From assembly GCA_900769075.1 (NCBI GenBank), contig CAAGFE010000020.1:1-11273 (forward strand): a DNA stretch of 11,273 bases, in the 5' to 3' direction. Source of the stretch: Clostridia bacterium (GTDB taxonomy: Bacteria; Bacillota; Clostridia; Christensenellales; Aristaeellaceae). The position numbers and the translations under genes are program-made. This document shows positions 5,946 to 11,273 of this stretch, piece by piece. How positions within the stretch are numbered: the stretch's first letter is position 1; every line of letters starts with the position of its first letter. The notes beneath the pieces were generated by a model. It saw only the letters and a program-made list of their open reading frames with translations. It was not told the DNA's origin and did not search any database.

Positions 5946-6920
5946 ATGGTCGAAAATCCCATCATCCTGCAACTTTTTGCGGAGGGCGGCGCTGGCGCAG
6001 GCGCGTCAGGAAGCAACGGAGCAGGAAATCCGGGCGTAACACAGCAGGTCGCCGCTGCTGACACGGGCGTAACGCAGCAGGTCGCCGCTGCTGGAAAGCG
6101 GATGGGAAAACGCAATCCCCTGGCGAACGTGAGATTCGGCATCCAAGACGAACCGCAGCAGCCTGCGCAGGCGCAGACGGTCGGACAGGAGCCGAAGGAC
6201 GAAGCCGCTGCATGGAACGAGCTGAAAAACGGGAAGTACAAAAAGCAGTTTGACCAAGACGTGCAGACCATCCTCAAGGGGCGCCTGAAGAGCGCGGAGG
6301 AGAATCAAACACGGATGGACAAGCTGACCCCGATGCTGAAGGCCATGGCGGGAAAAATGGGCCTGAAGGAAGACGATGTGGACGGCATCGTTGCAAGGTA
6401 CCTGGACGATGACAGCCTCTACGAGGAGGAGAGCATCCGAACAGGAACGCCCATCGCCGTGCTCAAGCAGCTCAAGCAGATGGAAAAGCAGCGCAATGAC
6501 GCGCAGGCGCAGGTATCCCGCTTCACGGAAGAGGAGCAGAACCGGCGGCACATCCTCCATCTGATCCAGCAGGGAGAGGCGCTGAAGGCCAAGTACCCCA
6601 ATTTCGACCTGCAGAAGGAGATGCAGAACGAGCGCTTCGTAGCGATGACGGCCCCCAACGGAGGCTGCAGCGTGGAGGAAGCGTATTTCGCCCTGCATCA
6701 CCAGGAGATCGCCAACGACGCGATGCTCTTTGCGGCAAACCGAGCCAAGCAGCAGGCGGCGCAGACCATCCAGGCCAACATGAGCAGGCCGACTGAAAAC
6801 GGCGTGGGAAGCGCTTCCCCTGCGGTGGACATCCGAAGTGACCCGTCAAAGCTGACAAAACAAGAACTGCGAGAGATCGCAAGGCGCGTACACGCAGGAG
6901 ACAGAAGCATCCGCTTCTGA
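5946..6920 (+). CDS. Capsid scaffold protein
   Basis: A 324-residue protein that should guide assembly of the capsid shell and then be removed. It has the charge and helix pattern of scaffolds: a Gly/Ala-rich flexible N-terminus (13-50), long charged helices with coiled-coil character (about 85-285, rich in Lys, Glu, Gln) and a short basic C-terminal segment (LTKQELREIARRVHAGDRSIRF region, 303-324) typical of the capsid-binding end in clostridial phages. The N-terminus carries LQLFAE at residues 8-13, like the Prp site in L27; cleavage is expected after A12. Residues 30-51 are an 11-residue tandem duplication (GVTQQVAAA twice). It lies between the Prp-like protease and the major capsid gene, the usual scaffold position. 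The ribosome site GGAGGG fixes the start. Sequence of scaffolds is poorly conserved, so position and C-terminus carry the call. Confidence 0.85.
   Translation: MVENPIILQLFAEGGAGAGASGSNGAGNPGVTQQVAAADTGVTQQVAAAGKRMGKRNPLANVRFGIQDEPQQPAQAQTVGQEPKDEAAAWNELKNGKYKKQFDQDVQTILKGRLKSAEENQTRMDKLTPMLKAMAGKMGLKEDDVDGIVARYLDDDSLYEEESIRTGTPIAVLKQLKQMEKQRNDAQAQVSRFTEEEQNRRHILHLIQQGEALKAKYPNFDLQKEMQNERFVAMTAPNGGCSVEEAYFALHHQEIANDAMLFAANRAKQQAAQTIQANMSRPTENGVGSASPAVDIRSDPSKLTKQELREIARRVHAGDRSIRF
5967..5984 (+). other. Predicted Prp cleavage motif in scaffold
   Basis: Encodes LQLFAE, residues 8-13. L27 and 80alpha scaffold are cut in LQFFA|x contexts, so the cut is predicted between A12 and E13. The 18 bases differ at only one position from those encoding the motif in the capsid gene. 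Confidence 0.7.
6031..6093 (+). repeat. Tandem duplication in the scaffold gene
   Basis: Two units at 6031-6060 and 6064-6093, 33 bases apart, agree at 29 of 30 positions. They keep frame and encode two 11-residue repeats containing GVTQQVAAA. Near identity at DNA level implies a recent duplication. Confidence 0.85.
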
Positions 6921-6925
6921 GGACT

Positions 6926-6944
6926 GCTCCTGCGGGAAAGGAGC
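6926..6944 (+). promoter_or_regulatory. Small hairpin that can hide the capsid gene's ribosome site
   Basis: GCTCC (6926-6930) can pair with GGAGC (6940-6944), which contains the ribosome site of the major capsid gene (AAAGGAG 6937-6943, five bases before the ATG at 6949). The stem is only five pairs with a nine-base loop, so any effect on translation would be mild. It may be chance. Confidence 0.3.
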
Positions 6945-6948
6945 GAAT

Positions 6949-8067
6949 ATGAAAAAGATCAAACAGTGCATCAGCAATCTGATGCTCATCCCCTTCTTCA
7001 TGGACCTGCAGCTTTTTGCGGAGTCTGGAAACCTGGTCAACGCCACCGGGAACTACGTCAACGCCTACACAGGCGCGACCACCGAGTTTTCCGGCGACAA
7101 CACCCTGTCCCCCGGCATGAAGGTGTTCTACAACACCGCACTGCTGGAAAACGCGCGAGAAACATTTATCTATCAGCAGCTCGGACGTGTACAGACACTG
7201 CCGCAGAACCACGGCATGACCTGCGAGTGGCGAAAGATCAACACCCTGCCGGACTGCGACCGGCTGCAGGAAGCTGTGATCCCGGAAGGAAAGAAGCTCG
7301 GCATGACCGCCATGACGGTGGAAATCGCAGAATACGGCGAATACGTCTCCATCTCCAGGCAGGTGGAGCTGCACCATGTGGATGACATGATGCTGGGCGC
7401 GACGGAGGAGCTGGGCGCGGCAGGCGGACGCACCTATGAAAAGATGATCCGCAACGTGCTCTCCGGCGGCACCAACGTCATCTTTGCGGACGCATACGAC
7501 GCCAGCGGCAGCTACGTCAGCACCCCAGCGACCCGCGAGGCCCTCAAGACGGCTCTGGACGGCGGCAAAATCTGCAACCTCACCCCCGACATGATCGCCA
7601 AGGCCGTGACCGTGCTGAACAAGGGCAACGCGCGGAAATTCGACGGCAACGAATACGTCTGCGTGGTGCATCCATCCGTCGCCTACGACCTGCGCAAGAG
7701 CAAGGACTGGATCGAGGCCCACAAGTACGCCTCCCCCGAGGAGATCTACAACGGCGAAATCGGCAAGCTCCACGGCGTGCGATTCGTCGAATCCGGCCTT
7801 TGTCCCGTCATCAAGAAGAGCGGCACCCAGGCCATCTACCAGCCCATGGTGTTCGGGAAGGATGCCTTCGGCGTGGTAGACCCCCAGGGCGCGGGCATGC
7901 AGATGATCCACAAGCCCGCAAGCCAGGCAGGCGGCCCCCTGGAGCAGTACAGCACAGCGGGCATCAAGTTCTCCATGGCGGCGCGCATCCTCTACCCGGA
8001 GCGCATGGTCATCATCGAATGCGGCTCCTCCGGCTACGGCGCGGTGGATGAGGACAACATGGGCTGA
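6949..8067 (+). CDS. Major capsid protein, N4-gp56 family
   Basis: A 372-residue shell protein. The segment from residue 51 (NTLSPGMKVFYNTALLENARETFIYQQLG) through the KINTLP and EAVIPEGKKLGMTAMTVEIAEYGEYVSISRQVEL blocks is characteristic of the N4-gp56 family of HK97-fold capsid proteins common in Firmicutes phages. The N-terminus is odd: residues 1-18 are basic then hydrophobic (MKKIKQCISNLMLIPFFM), resembling a signal peptide, followed by LQLFAE at 20-25. Cleavage after A24 by the Prp-like protease would remove this leader. The ATG at 6949 has AAAGGAG five bases upstream; the internal Met18 (7000) has no ribosome site. The gene uses more C-ending codons than its neighbours, fitting high expression. 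It directly follows scaffold, as usual. Confidence 0.93.
   Translation: MKKIKQCISNLMLIPFFMDLQLFAESGNLVNATGNYVNAYTGATTEFSGDNTLSPGMKVFYNTALLENARETFIYQQLGRVQTLPQNHGMTCEWRKINTLPDCDRLQEAVIPEGKKLGMTAMTVEIAEYGEYVSISRQVELHHVDDMMLGATEELGAAGGRTYEKMIRNVLSGGTNVIFADAYDASGSYVSTPATREALKTALDGGKICNLTPDMIAKAVTVLNKGNARKFDGNEYVCVVHPSVAYDLRKSKDWIEAHKYASPEEIYNGEIGKLHGVRFVESGLCPVIKKSGTQAIYQPMVFGKDAFGVVDPQGAGMQMIHKPASQAGGPLEQYSTAGIKFSMAARILYPERMVIIECGSSGYGAVDEDNMG
7006..7023 (+). other. Predicted Prp cleavage motif in the major capsid protein
   Basis: Encodes LQLFAE, residues 20-25, with the cut predicted between A24 and E25. The mature protein would begin ESGNLVNA. The motif is identical in protein sequence to that in scaffold. 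Confidence 0.7.
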
Positions 8068-8102
8068 TGATCTGACCGGCCCGGACAGAAAGGAAGAGAA
8101 GC

Positions 8103-8477
8103 ATGGCAAAGCAGGAAACAGACATCAAGCAGCAGACGGAGATGACGGAGGAAGCCATCACTGCCCTGGTGGAGCAGCGCGTACAGGAGGAGCTTGCGAA
8201 GCGTCAGGCCGAGGAGGAAGCGGACGCGGCGAGGGCTGCGCAGGAAAACGCCGCAGACCCCTGGCAGGAGAAGCGGGAGGTATTCCTCCCCTACGCGACC
8301 AAGGGCGAGGAACAGTTCGTATACGTTTCCATCAACGGGCGCAAGTGGCAGGTGCCGCGCGGCAAGAGCGTGAGCGTTCCGCTGCCCTTGTACGAGCGAA
8401 TCCAGATCATGCTGGAGGCACAGGCTAACGAGGTCAAATTCCGAGACGGCCTGCCGAACGAGGCTTTTCCGTCCTGA
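8103..8477 (+). CDS. Small head-associated protein of unknown role
   Basis: A 124-residue protein found right after the capsid gene. Residues 10-52 are a charged, Glu/Ala/Lys-rich probable coiled coil. Residues 58-105 form a compact beta-rich unit with the pattern VFLPYATKGEEQFVYVSINGRKWQVPRG, which I associate with small proteins next to the major capsid gene in clostridial phages. A structural or head-decoration role is possible, but I know of no demonstrated function. AAAGGAAG lies seven bases before the ATG (8089-8096). The gene ends 19 bases before a terminator-like hairpin, so it is the last member of the protease-scaffold-capsid expression unit. Confidence 0.75.
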   Translation: MAKQETDIKQQTEMTEEAITALVEQRVQEELAKRQAEEEADAARAAQENAADPWQEKREVFLPYATKGEEQFVYVSINGRKWQVPRGKSVSVPLPLYERIQIMLEAQANEVKFRDGLPNEAFPS

Positions 8478-8496
8478 CCGATGAAACAAATACCCC

Positions 8497-8529
8497 ATGG
8501 GGGAAGGGAGCAATCCCCTCCCCCATTTT
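8497..8529 (+). terminator. Intrinsic terminator or attenuator after the capsid unit
   Basis: A 13-pair stem (8497-8509 with 8514-8526) has one A-C mismatch and is capped by a GCAA tetraloop of the stable GNRA type. The stem's final T begins a run of four T's (8526-8529). The short U-run suggests partial read-through, so the connector and nozzle genes would be made in lower amounts than the capsid protein. The next ribosome site starts five bases later. Confidence 0.7.
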
Positions 8530-8533
8530 GCAT

Positions 8534-8540
8534 AGGAGGA
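8534..8540 (+). promoter_or_regulatory. Ribosome site that sets the connector start
   Basis: AGGAGGA six bases before the ATG at 8547. An in-frame ATG at 8481 would run through the terminator hairpin and has no ribosome site, so it is rejected. Confidence 0.75.
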
Positions 8541-8546
8541 ACAAAA

Positions 8547-8924
8547 ATGACAATTCAGCAGGTGCTGGATAGCATCGACGAGTGCAAGCCGAATGCTTTT
8601 TCGATGCAGCAGAAAATCGCGTGGATCAGCGAGACGGAGCATCAGGTGGTGGAGGAGATCCTCAAGCGCCACGAGGGATGGCCGGAGGGACTGGAATTCG
8701 AGGGGTACAACGACGAAACGCCGATGGACACGGTGATGCTGGTGCCGGACGCCTATGCGGAAATATACCATCATGCGCTGGCGAGAAAGATGGACAGCAA
8801 AAACGGGGAGCTGGACAAGTATCAGAACAACACGATCCTGTTCAACGCCATGTATCAGGCGTTCTCGGACTACTGGACAAGAACCCACATGCCCAAGAGC
8901 AAAGGCATGCAGATCATCTTTTAA
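8547..8924 (+). CDS. Head-tail connector (adaptor) protein candidate
   Basis: A 125-residue, mainly helical soluble protein. The opening MTIQQVLDSIDECKPNAFSMQQKIAWISETE, the central LVPDAYAEIYHHALARKMDSKNGELDKYQNNTILFNAMYQAFSDYW block and the ending RTHMPK are a pattern I associate with conserved proteins downstream of capsid genes in clostridial phages. Size, helical content and position between capsid and nozzle genes fit the adaptor ring that docks below the portal (roles like P22 gp4 or SPP1 gp15). No catalytic motif is seen. The start follows AGGAGGA; the stop lies 15 bases before the next gene. Function is inferred from context rather than direct homology. Confidence 0.65.
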   Translation: MTIQQVLDSIDECKPNAFSMQQKIAWISETEHQVVEEILKRHEGWPEGLEFEGYNDETPMDTVMLVPDAYAEIYHHALARKMDSKNGELDKYQNNTILFNAMYQAFSDYWTRTHMPKSKGMQIIF

Positions 8925-8939
8925 CGGGAGGACAAGCCA

Positions 8940-11183
8940 ATGCCGCTTTATCCGATGCTGAACCACGAGAGCACAAGCACGATCAACACGCAGGTCTTCT
9001 ATGGGCTGAACCGAGGGCTTTCAATTGCGGACGGGGAAATGGCAGACATGGAGAACATGACGAGCGACCACTTCCCGGTGCTGGCGACGAGGAAGGGGCG
9101 AAGCATCAAGACCTGGCCGGGCGTGGACGGAGGAGGAAAGAGCACATTTGACGGAGAGGTGACAGGCATGCTGGGAACCGACCGACTGGTGGTATGTCAG
9201 GGCGGAAAGGTCTATGTGGACGGAGTGGAGCACGCGATGAAGCTGTCCGATGAGGAGCACATGAAGCCCAAGCAGCTGGTCAGCATGGGCGCCTATGTAT
9301 GCATCTGGCCGGACAAAAAGTATCTGAACCTGGCGAACCCGGACGATTACGGCGACATGGGAGCAAGATGGACAGCGGCGGAAGGCGTGACTATCAGCGC
9401 CATGATGTGCCGGAAGGACGGTACGGACTATGACGCGGAAAGCATCACCGTATCAGGAACGGCGCCGGAGAACCCATCAGATCAGCAGCTATGGCTGGAC
9501 ACATCCGGTGAAACCCATGTGCTCAAGCAGTACAGCGCCATCTATCTGGAATGGATTCAGGTGGCGACCACCTACATCAAGATACAGGCGGAGGGGATCG
9601 GAAGGGACATCCGCGAGGAGGACGTCATCTTCCTCTCCGGCGTGAGAAGGGCCGGAGAGACGCAGGAGGAAGGCGCGCAGGCCGTGCAGGAAACCTTGTC
9701 CTTCCCGGGAGAAGCATTTTCCCTGTATTCAAGGTTCCACACCACCCACTACGGCGGGACGGATTATCGGAGCACCACGGCAGAGACCGTTTCAAGAGTC
9801 ATGACCATTACGGTGGAAGGAATCCCGGAAGGCGCAAGGATCATGGAATCGAATCTCCGCGTGACCACATCGGGAAGCCATTACGGCGCGAAGGTGCTGA
9901 CACTCAACGGCGAGAAGCTGCGGGAAGGGCAGGAAAACATGGTGCCGGTGGAGGTGACGGGAAACGGGGACGTGAGCCTGAAATTCGTGTTCCAATCCTA
10001 CAACACGGCGCAGGTCTCAGGGGATCACGGGGGAACCATCAACTTCACGGGGATTGTGCTGGAGGTCACCTATGAATCGGGGACGGCAGCAGGCGGAAGC
10101 GCGGACGACAAAGCGCTGGAGGCGCTCAACACCAGCAACATCATCTACGGACGGGGAGACAACTACATCATCGTCGCGGGCTTGCTTCACGGCGCGCTGA
10201 CGCTGGACGGAACGCTGATCGCCGAGCGGCGAATCCCCGACCTGGACTATATCTGCGAGGGCAACAACCGGCTATGGGGATGCGCATATGACCGGGCGGA
10301 CGGACAACTGACAAACGAAATCCGCGCATGCGCGCTGGGAGACTTTCGGAACTGGTACACCTTCCGTGGGGTAAGCACGGACAGCTATGTCATGTCGGTG
10401 GGCAGCGATGGAAAATTCACAGGAGCGTTCAGCTACATGGGCGTTCCGATCATGTTCAAGGAAGGCTTTCTGCACAAGATCAGCGGGACAATCCCGGCGA
10501 ACTTCACGATCAATACGCTGAAGTGCCGCGGCGTACAGGATGGCTCCTGGAGATCACTGGCGGTGGTGAATGAGACGCTGCTGTACAAGGCAAGGGAAGA
10601 TGTGATGGCCTACGACGGCGCGACCCCCTACGCCATCAGCGAAAAGCTGGGAAGAACAAAATTCACAGAAGCATCCGCCGGAACCTACAGGGACAAGTAC
10701 TACCTGTGCATGCGGGACGAAAGCGCCGCATGGCGGCTGTATGTGTACGACACATCCAGGGGGCTGTGGCACATGGAGGATGGGACGGAGGCCAGGTGCA
10801 TGGCAAACGTGGGCGGAGAGCTGATCATTGCCGCAAGGACGGACAGCGGCGCGGAGCTTCTGTCGGTTGACAGCGGCGAGGAAGACGTTCCATGGAGCGC
10901 AACATTCGGCACCTTCGGATTTGAGTACGAGGAACAGAAATATCTGTCACGCTTCAACATCCGCGCACAGATGAGCAAGGGCTCCACGATGAAGATGGAG
11001 ATCATGTACGACTCGGACGGGGTATGGCACCTGGCGGGTGAAACCAGATGCGCGGCGCTGCGGACGGTGCTGCTGCCCATCATTCCCCGCAGGTGCGATC
11101 ACTGCAGGGTGCGAATCAGCGGCAAAGGAAGCGTCAGGATTTATTCCATTGCCAGCGTGCTGAGAAAAGGGAGGGACGGCTGA
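8940..11183 (+). CDS. Tail nozzle / packaged-DNA stabilisation-like protein
   Basis: A 747-residue beta-rich protein without signal peptide or membrane segment. The N-terminus (FYGLNRGLSIADGEMADMENMTSDHFPVLATRKGR, 20-54) is typical of large proteins in this slot of short-tailed Firmicutes phages. Repeated strand blocks such as EGNNRLWGCAYD (440-451), IRACALGDFRNWYTF (461-475) and SVGSDGKFTGAFSYMGVPIMFKEGFLHKISG (486-516) look like blades of a beta-propeller, as in P22 gp10 and T7-type nozzle proteins, which seal DNA in the head below the connector. A different beta-sandwich-like segment (about 250-380) interrupts the propeller and may bind other tail parts or surface glycans. GGGAGGA lies seven bases before the ATG. 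The stop overlaps the next ATG (TGATG). Fold and role are inferred from pattern and position. Confidence 0.65.
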   Translation: MPLYPMLNHESTSTINTQVFYGLNRGLSIADGEMADMENMTSDHFPVLATRKGRSIKTWPGVDGGGKSTFDGEVTGMLGTDRLVVCQGGKVYVDGVEHAMKLSDEEHMKPKQLVSMGAYVCIWPDKKYLNLANPDDYGDMGARWTAAEGVTISAMMCRKDGTDYDAESITVSGTAPENPSDQQLWLDTSGETHVLKQYSAIYLEWIQVATTYIKIQAEGIGRDIREEDVIFLSGVRRAGETQEEGAQAVQETLSFPGEAFSLYSRFHTTHYGGTDYRSTTAETVSRVMTITVEGIPEGARIMESNLRVTTSGSHYGAKVLTLNGEKLREGQENMVPVEVTGNGDVSLKFVFQSYNTAQVSGDHGGTINFTGIVLEVTYESGTAAGGSADDKALEALNTSNIIYGRGDNYIIVAGLLHGALTLDGTLIAERRIPDLDYICEGNNRLWGCAYDRADGQLTNEIRACALGDFRNWYTFRGVSTDSYVMSVGSDGKFTGAFSYMGVPIMFKEGFLHKISGTIPANFTINTLKCRGVQDGSWRSLAVVNETLLYKAREDVMAYDGATPYAISEKLGRTKFTEASAGTYRDKYYLCMRDESAAWRLYVYDTSRGLWHMEDGTEARCMANVGGELIIAARTDSGAELLSVDSGEEDVPWSATFGTFGFEYEEQKYLSRFNIRAQMSKGSTMKMEIMYDSDGVWHLAGETRCAALRTVLLPIIPRRCDHCRVRISGKGSVRIYSIASVLRKGRDG

Positions 11184-11273
11184 TGCCGGGCTATCATGCC
11201 ATCAAGAGGCCGGAAAGGCCGAGGGGAACCGAAGCAGAACGTTGGGAACAGGTCTACAGGTATCTGTGGAAGC
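11183..11273 (+). CDS. Start of a further late gene, cut by the window end
   Basis: The ATG at 11183 overlaps the preceding stop as TGATG and has GGGAGGG (11169-11175) seven bases upstream. The frame stays open to the window end, giving MPGYHAIKRPERPRG followed by a charged stretch ending EQVYRYLWK. The Pro/Arg-rich opening followed by an amphipathic helix resembles small tail-region proteins that follow nozzle genes in related phages. Too little is present to name it. Confidence 0.65.
   Translation, partial: MPGYHAIKRPERPRGTEAERWEQVYRYLWK

Noticed and set aside
6949..7002. True secretory signal peptide on the capsid protein
   Set aside because: The leader looks signal-like, but the product is a cytoplasmic shell protein and the residues that follow form a Prp-type LQLFAE site, so removal by the phage protease is the better explanation.
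6523..8109. Long open frame (528 codons) on the minus strand across the scaffold end and capsid gene
   Set aside because: It is antisense to well-supported scaffold and capsid genes and its translation resembles no family. GC-rich genes with C/G-ending codons often leave the complementary frame open.
9120..9146. Walker A-like GxxxxGKS (residues 61-68) in the nozzle protein
   Set aside because: The match lies in a glycine-rich loop of a beta-rich structural protein, with no Walker B or other ATPase motifs nearby. Chance resemblance is likely.
1..11273. tRNA genes, CRISPR arrays, insertion sequences, integrase or attachment sites
   Set aside because: I looked for clover-leaf patterns, regularly spaced repeats, transposase or integrase motifs and terminal inverted repeats, and saw none. 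Short attachment cores cannot be excluded without a comparison genome.

Overview
The window is a phage genome segment (prophage or free phage), reading mostly rightward through DNA packaging, capsid and tail-junction genes. It suggests a virus of a GC-rich Firmicute, probably a Clostridia-type gut bacterium. The reasons are strong AGGAGG-type ribosome sites before nearly every gene, GC-rich coding sequence, protein families typical of clostridial phages, and N-terminal LQLFA motifs of the kind cut by the Firmicutes protease Prp. The host cannot be named from sequence alone. The mix of a P22-type portal, an N4-gp56-type capsid protein and a P22 gp10/nozzle-like protein points to a short-tailed (podovirus-like) virion.

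Layout. Positions 1-1312 hold a leftward three-gene operon: a compact GNAT-type acetyltransferase, a very acidic unknown protein and an XRE-type DNA-binding protein. It runs from a sigma70-like promoter at 1369-1397 to a bidirectional terminator at 10-36. Positions 1313-1613 form a divergent, partly very AT-rich control region with a 30-bp-period direct repeat and a leader element that recurs upstream of the scaffold gene. From 1614 the rightward late genes run almost without gaps: small terminase, large terminase, portal, Prp-like cysteine protease, scaffold, major capsid protein, a small head-associated protein, a terminator/attenuator hairpin, a head-tail connector candidate, a large nozzle/DNA-stabilisation protein, and the start of a further gene cut by the window end.

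The most striking content is a complete candidate maturation module. A Prp-family cysteine protease (5555-5860) sits where HK97-like phages carry their prohead protease. The next two genes, scaffold and major capsid protein, both carry an LQLFAE motif near the N-terminus, like the Prp cleavage site of ribosomal protein L27 (LNLQFFA|S). Staphylococcal phage 80alpha is known to rely on the host's Prp for the same cuts. This phage appears to bring its own enzyme, so capsid assembly may not depend on the host protease, and host L27 might also be processed.

Genes working together: TerS and TerL recognise and pump DNA through the portal into a procapsid built from scaffold and capsid protein. Prp would trim both at the N-terminus. 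The connector and nozzle proteins then close the portal vertex. The leftward operon looks like an accessory or lysogeny-type unit, with the XRE protein as the likely regulator.
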